The position numbers and the translations under genes were made by a program. A DNA stretch of 38,756 nucleotides from Oscillospiraceae bacterium (GTDB taxonomy: Bacteria > Bacillota > Clostridia > Oscillospirales > Oscillospiraceae), in NCBI GenBank assembly GCA_017937195.1, contig JAGBEA010000003.1:1-38756 (forward strand), written 5' to 3'. Of the stretch, positions 15,228 through 21,529 are shown one piece after another. The notes beneath the pieces are model-generated. The model made no database searches and was not told the origin of the DNA. It saw nothing but the letters and a program-made list of their open reading frames with translations. Numbering within the stretch: the first letter of the stretch is position 1; each line of letters begins with the position of its first letter.

Positions 15228-16075
15228 TGCAAAGCCTCCTTTCCGTGTAATACTGCAGGCAGCAGCAGATACGCGCCATAGGCGCACACGCCCCACGACA
15301 CGGGGGCAGCGGTCAGATGGGGCAAGAACGCAACCGCCGCCTGACCCAGACACACAGCGGTGATCACCACCGCCAGCAAAAGCACCATCACCGTCAGTAC
15401 CAGCGCGTCCGTGCCCGTCATACGGTAGATCATAAAGCTGCTGCGCCGTGTCGCGCCGTAGCCGCGGCTGCGCATAGAGTCAGCGGTGACGATGCTGCCC
15501 TCCAGCGCCCACGAGGTCATAGCCGACAGTACGGTCACGCCGCCGCGCAGCTTCTCCCCCGTTGGGGCATCCTCCATCGTTCCCTTGCCCACACAGCGCC
15601 GCGCGCCCACGATCTGCCGTGTTTTGCGCATCAGGTTGGGCACCATCCGCAGCACCATCACCAGCAGCAGCGAGATGGCAGGCAGGATACTGCCGAAAAG
15701 AGCGGTGAATTTATCGCCCGTCAGCACCGCGTTATAGCAGCCCAGCCACAAAAGCATAGTCAGCAGCACGCCCGACAGCGCCGCGCCGTATACCAGCGCC
15801 TCCTGCGTGTAGGGTCTGCCCAGCAGGTGAAACAGCACGTGCTCACCACGGGTATTGAAAACCGGATTCACCGCCGTCATCACCAGTGCCAGCAGCAGCA
15901 TCAGTGCCATGGGCTTCACCGCCTTTGACCGGCGCAGCAGCACATAGTACACCGCGCCGCACACTGTGCCCACCGCCACATAGGCGGGGTGCTGCAGTAT
16001 CGCACCGCACACGATGGCGCCCACGAAGAACAGAAAGTTCACCAGCGGGTGGCATTTGGAAAAAGCATCGTTCAT
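15200..16075 (-). CDS. ECF transporter T component (EcfT)
   Basis: A 291-residue membrane scaffold with five to seven helices. The coupling region has the diagnostic Ser-Arg-Gly element in TADSMRSRGYGATRR and an earlier MVPNLMRKTRQIVGARR helix that contacts the ATPases. EcfT links the S component to the fused ATPases and is required for toppling-type vitamin import. The start is set at the ATG of MNDAFSKCHPLVN (16075), after AGGAC; a longer reading would run back through the terminator hairpin. It is the first gene of the operon, separated from the cobalamin-type riboswitch by an intrinsic terminator. Confidence 0.88.
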   Translation of the reverse strand: MNDAFSKCHPLVNFLFFVGAIVCGAILQHPAYVAVGTVCGAVYYVLLRRSKAVKPMALMLLLALVMTAVNPVFNTRGEHVLFHLLGRPYTQEALVYGAALSGVLLTMLLWLGCYNAVLTGDKFTALFGSILPAISLLLVMVLRMVPNLMRKTRQIVGARRCVGKGTMEDAPTGEKLRGGVTVLSAMTSWALEGSIVTADSMRSRGYGATRRSSFMIYRMTGTDALVLTVMVLLLAVVITAVCLGQAAVAFLPHLTAAPVSWGVCAYGAYLLLPAVLHGKEALQWRISRSGI

Positions 16076-16096
16076 ATCGTCTGTCCTGCCTCCAAA

Positions 16097-16124
16097 AACA
16101 AAAAACTCCCCGTTTGGGGAGTTT
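16097..16124 (-). terminator. Riboswitch-controlled terminator before the ECF operon
   Basis: A 9-bp stem, AAACTCCCC with GGGGAGTTT (16103-16111 and 16116-16124), is followed on the minus strand by TTTGTTTTTGG. It lies between the cobalamin-type aptamer and the EcfT start, where the expression platform of a transcription-terminating OFF switch belongs. Confidence 0.82.
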
Positions 16125-16195
16125 CTTTTCCTTTTCGCCCTGCAGCCGCGCCGCAGGCATAAAAACATCACCGGACCGCCCCAAGAGTCCCGTGC

Positions 16196-16345
16196 TGCCA
16201 GTCAAGGTCTGTATTCCGACTCCGGACGCCTCATTGCAAAGACCTTCTCAGCTTGCGCCAATGACCTTTGCGGCATTCTGTCCGTCTACGGCGGCTTGGT
16301 ACCGTTGGGATTCACCCATTCCAATGAGCCTTTGACCGATTGAAA
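16196..16345 (-). ncRNA. Cobalamin-type riboswitch aptamer
   Basis: Reading the minus strand, GGTCAAAGG opens a P1 helix that closes with CCTTGACT. Inside are GGGTGAATCCCAACGG (the conserved GGTGAA...CC core), GCCGCCGTAGACGG, and a 3' B12-box-like segment GGAGTCGGAATACAGACC (about 16200-16220). Order and spacing fit the cobalamin class, although several consensus bases differ, so it may be a variant aptamer. It sits between the promoter at 16357 and a terminator at 16103, upstream of a complete ECF transporter. Expected behaviour: ligand bound, operon off. Confidence 0.82.
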
Positions 16346-16356
16346 TTGTTGGTCTA

Positions 16357-16385
16357 ATGGTAGCACATTTGCCGCTGTTTGGCAA
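16357..16385 (-). promoter_or_regulatory. Promoter for the riboswitch-ECF operon
   Basis: Minus strand: TTGCCA (16380-16385), 17-bp spacer, TACCAT (16357-16362). It stands back to back with the nitroreductase promoter, with 9 bp between the -35 boxes. Confidence 0.6.
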
Positions 16386-16394
16386 TCCCCCATG

Positions 16395-16423
16395 TTGCCC
16401 GCAGACGAAAATTATGGTATAAT
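16395..16423 (+). promoter_or_regulatory. Promoter for the nitroreductase-Sel1 operon
   Basis: TTGCCC (16395-16400), 17-bp spacer, perfect TATAAT (16418-16423), about 30 bp before the start codon. Confidence 0.7.
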
Positions 16424-16452
16424 ACCGCATATTCTGTTGAAAGGAGCCGCCT

Positions 16453-16995
16453 ATGGACGCAAAGGAATGCATCCTGCGCCGCAGGAGCTGCCGCCGCTAT
16501 GAAGAAAAAGCCATCGACCGCAGCCTCATCCGGCAGATCGTGGAGCTGGCGCGGTTTGCCCCCAGCTGGAAAAATATGCAGATCGTGCGCTACACCGTCA
16601 TTGATGACGCCGCGCTGAAAAATGATATTGCCCAGACCTGCGTACGCGGTCTTTCTTTCAACACCAAGACCATCACCCGCGGCGCGGCGCTGGCTGTCAT
16701 CAGCTATGAAACGGGGCGCTCGGGACGGGATACGGACGGCTCACTGATGGCGCCGGACGGCGAAAAATGGGAGATGTTCGATGCAGGCATCGCGGCGCAG
16801 ACCTTCTGCCTCGCCGCCCGTGAACACGGCATAGGGACCTGCATCATCGGCGTGATGGACGAGGCTGCCGTCGCGCAGAAAATCGGTCTGCCCAACACGC
16901 AGAAGGTGGCGTGTCTGGTGGCAATGGGTTATCCGGAGCAGTGGAAGGAAGGTCCCCCTCGTCTTGGGTGTGACGAGCTGCTCCGTTTTCGGTAA
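16453..16995 (+). CDS. Nitroreductase-family flavoprotein
   Basis: A 180-residue FMN-dependent nitroreductase-fold protein. The N-terminus shows the family signature: ILRRRSCRRYEEKAIDRSLIRQIVELARFAPSWKNMQ, where the Arg cluster binds the FMN phosphate and the Pro-Ser-x-x-Asn-x-Gln element lines the flavin. The C-terminus has LPNTQKVACLVAMGYP, also typical. It reduces an unknown acceptor (quinone, nitro compound or flavin) with NAD(P)H; the short length suits the small anaerobic clades. The ATG follows AAAGGAGCC. The Sel1-repeat gene begins 12 bp after its stop with a strong ribosome site, so the two are co-transcribed. A functional link is not evident. Confidence 0.88.
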   Translation: MDAKECILRRRSCRRYEEKAIDRSLIRQIVELARFAPSWKNMQIVRYTVIDDAALKNDIAQTCVRGLSFNTKTITRGAALAVISYETGRSGRDTDGSLMAPDGEKWEMFDAGIAAQTFCLAAREHGIGTCIIGVMDEAAVAQKIGLPNTQKVACLVAMGYPEQWKEGPPRLGCDELLRFR

Positions 16996-17007
16996 GGAGG
17001 GAAACAA

Positions 17008-19935
17008 ATGGACGAGAATATGGAACTGCAGCAAAGGGAAGAACCCTCCGCGCAGGATGTGGTATTTTTCTCACCGGAGATGCTGAAGCTGGTGGAGGAC
17101 AAAAAGCGCCGCAAGCAGGAGCAGCTGCTGGACTGCCGCGAGGCCGCCGAGAGCGGTGACGGGCAGGCGCAGGTGCAGATGGGTCTGAACCATCTCTACG
17201 GCACGAGCGGCGCGGAAAAAGACCCCGTCAAGGCCTTTGAGTGGTTCAGCCAGACGGCGCCGGACGACCCGGTGGGTCTTTACTGGCTGGCGGTGTGCTA
17301 TAATTCCGGTGCCGGCACAGCTGAGGACAATGAAAAAGCCTTTGAGCTGTTCCGCGAATCGGCGGATATGGGCTACGCACCGGCCCAGTGCGATTTGGGC
17401 GTGTTCTATGAAAACGGCATCGTGGTGGAAAAGGATATGGACACCGCCATCGAGCTGTATAAGCAGGCCGCCGAGCAGGGCTACGCCATGGCCAAGTGCA
17501 ATCTGGGCGCGCTGTACTATTTCGGCTGCGGCGTGGAAAAGAATGACGAAATCGCCGCGCAGTATTTCACCGAGGCGGCGGAGGCGCGCCTTGCCCGCGC
17601 ACAGCATCTGCTGGGCGTGTGCTATGAATTCGGCTACGGCGTGGAGGAAAACCACGCCAAGGCGGTGGCGCTGTATGAGGAAGCCGGACGGCAGGGCTAC
17701 GGCGACGGTCTTTGCGCGCTGGGCGTGATGTACCATCTGGGCAAGGGCGTGGAGCAGGATGATGACCGCGCCTTTGAACTGTTCCGCCGCGCCGCCGACA
17801 CGGGTCTGCATCGGGCGTGGTACTTCCTTGGCAAGTGCTACGATAACGCCAGCGGATGTGAGGAAAATCTGGAGGAGGCGTTCCGCTGCTATGAGCGCTC
17901 GGCTGAGGGCGGCGCCGCACCGGCGCTGTATCAGCTGGGTATGTGCTACACCTACGGCCACGGCTGCGAGAAGAACTTAGAGCGGGCATTTGCCCTCTTT
18001 TCCAAGGGCGCACAGCTGGACCACGCCACCTCCATCACCCGCTTGGGTCTTTGCTATGAGACCGGCAGCGGCTGTGAGGAGGATATGGAAAAGGCGGTGG
18101 AGCTGTATCGGCGTGCCGCCGAGATGGGCGATGCCCCCGGCGCGTGCAATCTGGGTGTGCTGTACCGCTCCGGCTGCGGCGTGGAGCAGAGCGACGAAAA
18201 GGCTTTCGCTCTCTTTCAGCAGGCAGCGGAGCAAAACTGGGGACGCGCCCAGTTCTTCCTTGGTCTTTGCTATGAGGCGGGGCGCGGCTGTGAGGAGGAT
18301 GCCGCCAAGGCGGTGGAGTGCTACAAGCTCTCGGCAGAGCAGAACTATGCCGACGGCATCTGTGCGCTGGGTGTGATGTACCACGCCGGTGCCGGCATCG
18401 AAAAGGATGACGCGCAGGCAGCGGAACTGTTCCGCCGCGCCGCCGCGCTGGGTCTGCCCCGCGGCGCCTACTTTATGGGCAAGTGCTATGACAACGGCTT
18501 CGGCGTGGAGGAAAATGCGGAGGAGGCCTTCCGCTTCTTCCTGCAGGCGGCCGAGGGCGGCTACGATGACGCCATGCATCAGGTGGGCGGCTGCTACTAC
18601 TTCGGTCACGGCACGGAGCGCGACGATGAAAAGGCGGTGGAGTGGTTCCGCCGCGCCGCCGATGAGGGCGTGGTGGCTGCCATTAACCGGCTGGGCCTTT
18701 GCTATGAGCTGGGCCGCGGCGTGGAGGAGGATTTAGGCAAGGCGGTGGAGTACTATCACAAGGCCGCCGAGCTGGGGTTTGCCGAGGCGCAGTGCAACTT
18801 GGGCTGGATGTACCGCACCGGACGGGGTGTGGCGCAGAGCTTCGAAAACGCCGTATTCTGGTACGAAAAGGCGGTTGCCCAAGGCTGGGCGCGGGCCCAG
18901 TATCTGCTGGGTATCTGCTACGCTCACGGACGCGGTGTGCCGCAGAGCCACGGCAAAGCCTTCGATTTGTACACCCTTGCCGCCCATCAGGACTTTGCCG
19001 AGGCGCAGACGGCGCTGGGTCTTGCTTACGAAAACGGACGGGGCTGCGAGGAAGATATTCGGAAAGCCGCACAGTGGTACGAAAAGGCCGCCGCACAGGA
19101 TGAGGAGAAAGCCCTTTACTATCTGGCCAACCTCTACTTCTCCGGACGCGGCGTGGAGCAGGACTATGCCAAGGCCTTCCCCCTTTACAAGCGCGCCGCC
19201 GATATGGGCCACGCAGGCGCCCAGTGTCAGGCGGGCTACTGCCTTGAAAAGGGGCTGGGCGTGGAGGCCGACTCGGCAAAGGCGTTCCGCTATTATCAGC
19301 AAAGCGCCGAGGGCGGCGATGAGACCGGCTGCAACAATCTGGGCTTTATGTACGAGAAGGGCCACGGCTGCGCGGTAGATTTTGAGCGCGCCGCCTTCTG
19401 GTTCCGCCGCGCCGCCGACAAGGGAATGGGGCAGGCGTGCAAGAACTATGCCATTATGCTGGAAAACGGACGGGGCGTGGAGAAAAACGAATCGCTGGCG
19501 CTGGAGTATTACCGCAAGGCTGCCGAAAAGGGCATCGACTGTACCGAGGCCATCAAGCGCCTCTCCACTGACAAGCGTGCCAGCCGCATCGCCTATGGCT
19601 GCGCCGCCGCATTCTGTATTCTGATGGCGTTTTTCTGCGGCATCGAGTTCTTTGACACGTGGGGCAGCAACAGCGGTGTTTCGTGGGCCTTCGGCGTCAC
19701 CGGCGCCACCATCTGCCTGCGGGCGATGCGCCGCTATCAGAGCAATCCCCGCAAAAAGCTGCATCCGGTGCTGCGCTATACGCTGCTGGCGCTGGGCGTG
19801 GTGTGCGCTCTCCTCTGCGCCGCGCTGCTGCTGGTGTTTGCCACGGAACAGCCGCTGGATTTCGCAGCGCTCTGGGGTGCGGTATGCTTCGGCGCTGCCG
19901 CCGCCGCCTGCTTTGTCGGCTGGAGCAAAAAATAA
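17008..19935 (+). CDS. Giant Sel1-repeat protein with C-terminal membrane domain
   Basis: A 975-residue protein. Residues ~45-865 consist of about 22-23 consecutive Sel1-like 36-residue repeats (A-x-x-LG-x-x-Y-x-x-G-x-GV-x-x-D-x-x-KA-x-x-x-[FY]-x-x-AA), followed by roughly 110 residues with four hydrophobic helices (AYGCAAAFCILMAFFCGI; VSWAFGVTGATICL; YTLLALGVVCALLCAALLLVF; AALWGAVCFGAAAAACFVG). There is no signal peptide, so the repeat solenoid is probably cytoplasmic and anchored by its C-terminus. Sel1 repeats form alpha-solenoid protein-binding scaffolds. The repeats show a higher-order pattern: units 4-9, 10-15 and 16-21 match each other unit by unit. The ATG follows AAGGAGGG, 12 bp after the nitroreductase gene. 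Partners and function are unknown. Confidence 0.9.
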   Translation: MDENMELQQREEPSAQDVVFFSPEMLKLVEDKKRRKQEQLLDCREAAESGDGQAQVQMGLNHLYGTSGAEKDPVKAFEWFSQTAPDDPVGLYWLAVCYNSGAGTAEDNEKAFELFRESADMGYAPAQCDLGVFYENGIVVEKDMDTAIELYKQAAEQGYAMAKCNLGALYYFGCGVEKNDEIAAQYFTEAAEARLARAQHLLGVCYEFGYGVEENHAKAVALYEEAGRQGYGDGLCALGVMYHLGKGVEQDDDRAFELFRRAADTGLHRAWYFLGKCYDNASGCEENLEEAFRCYERSAEGGAAPALYQLGMCYTYGHGCEKNLERAFALFSKGAQLDHATSITRLGLCYETGSGCEEDMEKAVELYRRAAEMGDAPGACNLGVLYRSGCGVEQSDEKAFALFQQAAEQNWGRAQFFLGLCYEAGRGCEEDAAKAVECYKLSAEQNYADGICALGVMYHAGAGIEKDDAQAAELFRRAAALGLPRGAYFMGKCYDNGFGVEENAEEAFRFFLQAAEGGYDDAMHQVGGCYYFGHGTERDDEKAVEWFRRAADEGVVAAINRLGLCYELGRGVEEDLGKAVEYYHKAAELGFAEAQCNLGWMYRTGRGVAQSFENAVFWYEKAVAQGWARAQYLLGICYAHGRGVPQSHGKAFDLYTLAAHQDFAEAQTALGLAYENGRGCEEDIRKAAQWYEKAAAQDEEKALYYLANLYFSGRGVEQDYAKAFPLYKRAADMGHAGAQCQAGYCLEKGLGVEADSAKAFRYYQQSAEGGDETGCNNLGFMYEKGHGCAVDFERAAFWFRRAADKGMGQACKNYAIMLENGRGVEKNESLALEYYRKAAEKGIDCTEAIKRLSTDKRASRIAYGCAAAFCILMAFFCGIEFFDTWGSNSGVSWAFGVTGATICLRAMRRYQSNPRKKLHPVLRYTLLALGVVCALLCAALLLVFATEQPLDFAALWGAVCFGAAAAACFVGWSKK

Positions 19936-19948
19936 TGCTTTTCCCCAA

Positions 19949-19980
19949 AAAGACAGCGGAAATCTCCGCTGTCTTTTTTG
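19949..19980 (+). terminator. Intrinsic terminator of the nitroreductase-Sel1 operon
   Basis: A 10-bp stem, AGACAGCGGA with TCCGCTGTCT (19951-19960 and 19965-19974), is followed by TTTTTG and more T. Confidence 0.9.
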
Positions 19981-20000
19981 TTTTTTGGCATTTTTTTAGC

Positions 20001-20028
20001 TTGTATTTCCCTTTTTTTCTGTTATAAT
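20001..20028 (+). promoter_or_regulatory. Promoter for the riboswitch-oadB-like operon
   Basis: TTGTAT (20001-20006), 16-bp spacer, perfect TATAAT (20023-20028). Transcription should start near 20035, just before the aptamer-like RNA. Confidence 0.7.
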
Positions 20029-20044
20029 AACAACCGTGCTTTTT

Positions 20045-20127
20045 AAGAGGGAGTAGCTTACGAGCAATCGTGACACGCAGCGTCAATCCGGCGAAAGCCC
20101 GCCCGTGTCTGAAATGGCGAGACTCTT
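20045..20127 (+). ncRNA. yybP-ykoY-like metal riboswitch aptamer (candidate)
   Basis: The closing helix pairs AAGAG (20045-20049) with CTCTT (20123-20127). Adjacent are GGAGTAGC on the 5' side and GGCGAGA on the 3' side, the paired loop signatures of the yybP-ykoY (Mn2+) class. Internal helices: TTACGA/TCGTGA with a GCAA loop, GACACG/CGTGTC, and a GGC-GAAA-GCC hairpin after CGTCAATCC. The 3' strand of the closing helix is also the 5' arm of a terminator (20123-20150), so ligand binding should favour read-through (an ON switch). The downstream gene is a sodium-pump subunit, not a manganese exporter, so the ligand is uncertain. Confidence 0.62.
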
Positions 20128-20165
20128 ATTGCCGCAAGGGGCAATAAGAGCCTCTTTTATTTTGC
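20123..20165 (+). terminator. Terminator alternative to the aptamer closing helix
   Basis: An 11-bp stem, CTCTTATTGCC with GGCAATAAGAG (20123-20133 and 20140-20150), is followed by CCTCTTTTATTTTG. The first five bases are shared with the aptamer's 3' strand, giving mutually exclusive folds. Confidence 0.82.
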
Positions 20166-20179
20166 AAAGGAGAGAAATT

Positions 20180-21298
20180 ATGGACATTCTGTACACCAAC
20201 CTGCTTGACCTGAACTGGCAGATGCTGGTTATGTGGGCAATCGGCGGTATCCTCATCTATCTGGCCATCGCCAAGGAGATGGAGCCCACGCTGCTGCTGC
20301 CCATCGGCTTTGGCTCCATCATAGTCAACCTGCCCAACTCCGGTGCCATCACCCAGATCGTGGACGGCGTAGCCGAGCACGGCGCACTGAGCGTACTGTT
20401 TGACGCCGGCATTTCCAACGAACTGTTCCCCCTGATTCTGTTCATCGGCATCGGCGCGATGATCGACTTCGGTCCTCTGCTGACCAACCCCAAGCTGATG
20501 ATCTTCGGTGCGGCTGCCCAGTTCGGTATCTTCTTTACCCTGTGCGTGGCCTCTATGTTCTTCGACATCAACGACGCTGCCTCCATCGCCATCATCGGCG
20601 CAGCGGACGGCCCCACCTCCATCGTTGTGGCGCTGAAGCTGGGCAGCAAGTATCTGGGTGCCATCATGGTGGCGGCTTACTCGTATATGGCGCTGGTGCC
20701 CATCATCCAGCCCCCCATCATCAAGCTACTGACCACCAAGAAAGAGCGTATGATCCGTATGCCCTATGAGCCCAAGGAGGTCAAGAAGATCACCAAGATC
20801 CTCTTCCCCATCATCATCACGGTCATCACCGGTCTCATTGCCCCCGCCTCCGTTTCTCTGATCGGTTTCCTCATGTTCGGCAACCTGATCCGCGAGTGCG
20901 GCGTGCTGAACTCTCTGTCCGAAACGGCACAGAAGGTGCTGGCCAACCTGATCACCATCTTCCTGGGCATCACCATTGCCTCCCAGATGCAGGCTGAAAA
21001 CTTCCTTTGCAAGGAAACGCTGCTGATTCTGGGTCTGGGTCTGGTGGCATTCATCTTCGACACCGCCGGCGGCGTGCTGTTTGCAAAGCTGTTGAATCTG
21101 TTCCTCAAGAAGAAGATCAACCCCATGATCGGCGCTGCCGGTATCTCCGCTTTCCCCATGTCCGGCCGCATCGTCCACAAGATGGGTCTGCAGGAGGATC
21201 CTCAGAACTTCCTGCTGATGCACTCCATCGGCGTCAATGTTTCCGGCCAGATCGCCTCCGTTATCGCCGGCGGTCTGATCCTGAACTTCTTTATGTGA
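20180..21298 (+). CDS. Sodium-ion-translocating decarboxylase beta-subunit-like protein (OadB family)
   Basis: A 372-residue membrane protein with about 9-11 helices, matching OadB/GcdB/MmdB beta subunits, which couple carboxybiotin decarboxylation to Na+ export. Family signatures: IGAADGPTSIVVALKLG, containing the essential Asp of the ion path, and the C-terminal region NVSGQIASVIAGGLIL. The start is the ATG of MDILYTNLLDLNW at 20180, after AAAGGAGAG; the longer reading would begin inside the leader. No alpha (carboxyltransferase) or biotin-carrier gene is nearby; only a 43-residue membrane peptide follows. The pump may borrow a decarboxylase encoded elsewhere or work as a stand-alone ion transporter. 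It is preceded by a metal-riboswitch-like leader. Confidence 0.88.
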   Translation: MDILYTNLLDLNWQMLVMWAIGGILIYLAIAKEMEPTLLLPIGFGSIIVNLPNSGAITQIVDGVAEHGALSVLFDAGISNELFPLILFIGIGAMIDFGPLLTNPKLMIFGAAAQFGIFFTLCVASMFFDINDAASIAIIGAADGPTSIVVALKLGSKYLGAIMVAAYSYMALVPIIQPPIIKLLTTKKERMIRMPYEPKEVKKITKILFPIIITVITGLIAPASVSLIGFLMFGNLIRECGVLNSLSETAQKVLANLITIFLGITIASQMQAENFLCKETLLILGLGLVAFIFDTAGGVLFAKLLNLFLKKKINPMIGAAGISAFPMSGRIVHKMGLQEDPQNFLLMHSIGVNVSGQIASVIAGGLILNFFM

Positions 21299-21316
21299 TA
21301 AGGAGGAACTGTAAGT

Positions 21317-21448
21317 ATGAACATCAATCCTATGGCTTTTATCGACAATCTCTACTATATGGGCGTTGGCATGCTGTGCATCATCATCGTGATGGCGGTC
21401 ATCATCGCCGTGACTGCGTTCCTCAACTGGATCACCACGCGCAAATAA
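21317..21448 (+). CDS. 43-residue single-span membrane peptide, candidate gamma-like subunit
   Basis: The ATG at 21317 follows AAGGAGGAACTGTAAGT, 18 bp after the OadB-like stop, and the frame runs to TAA at 21446. The peptide begins MNINPMAFIDNLYYMG, has one hydrophobic helix (about residues 16-37) and ends in TTRK. Position, topology and a start-proximal polar segment recall the single N-terminal helix of OadG-type gamma subunits, which assemble and stabilise the sodium pump, but the cytoplasmic tail and zinc-binding part of OadG are absent. Being clearly translated and in the same operon, it is most likely a small partner of the beta subunit. The family is not recognised. Confidence 0.72.
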   Translation: MNINPMAFIDNLYYMGVGMLCIIIVMAVIIAVTAFLNWITTRK

Positions 21449-21461
21449 TTATTAAAAATAT

Positions 21462-21498
21462 GGCAAGGGCGCCGCTGCGATGCAGCGGCGCCCTTGCC
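21462..21498 (-). terminator. Strong terminator between the pump operon and htrA
   Basis: A perfect 17-bp stem (21462-21478 and 21482-21498, loop GAT). On the minus strand ATATTTTTAATAATT follows, so it ends htrA transcription; on the plus strand there is no U-tract, though the very stable stem may still stop transcripts of the pump operon. Confidence 0.85.
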
Positions 21499-21529
21499 GT
21501 TAGAGGGGGAAATGGGGAGAAAGCAAATG

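Noticed and set aside
21462..21498. Very long perfect palindrome considered as an integron or recombination site
   Set aside because: Position after htrA with a T-rich tail on the minus strand fits an intrinsic terminator; no integrase or direct repeats nearby.
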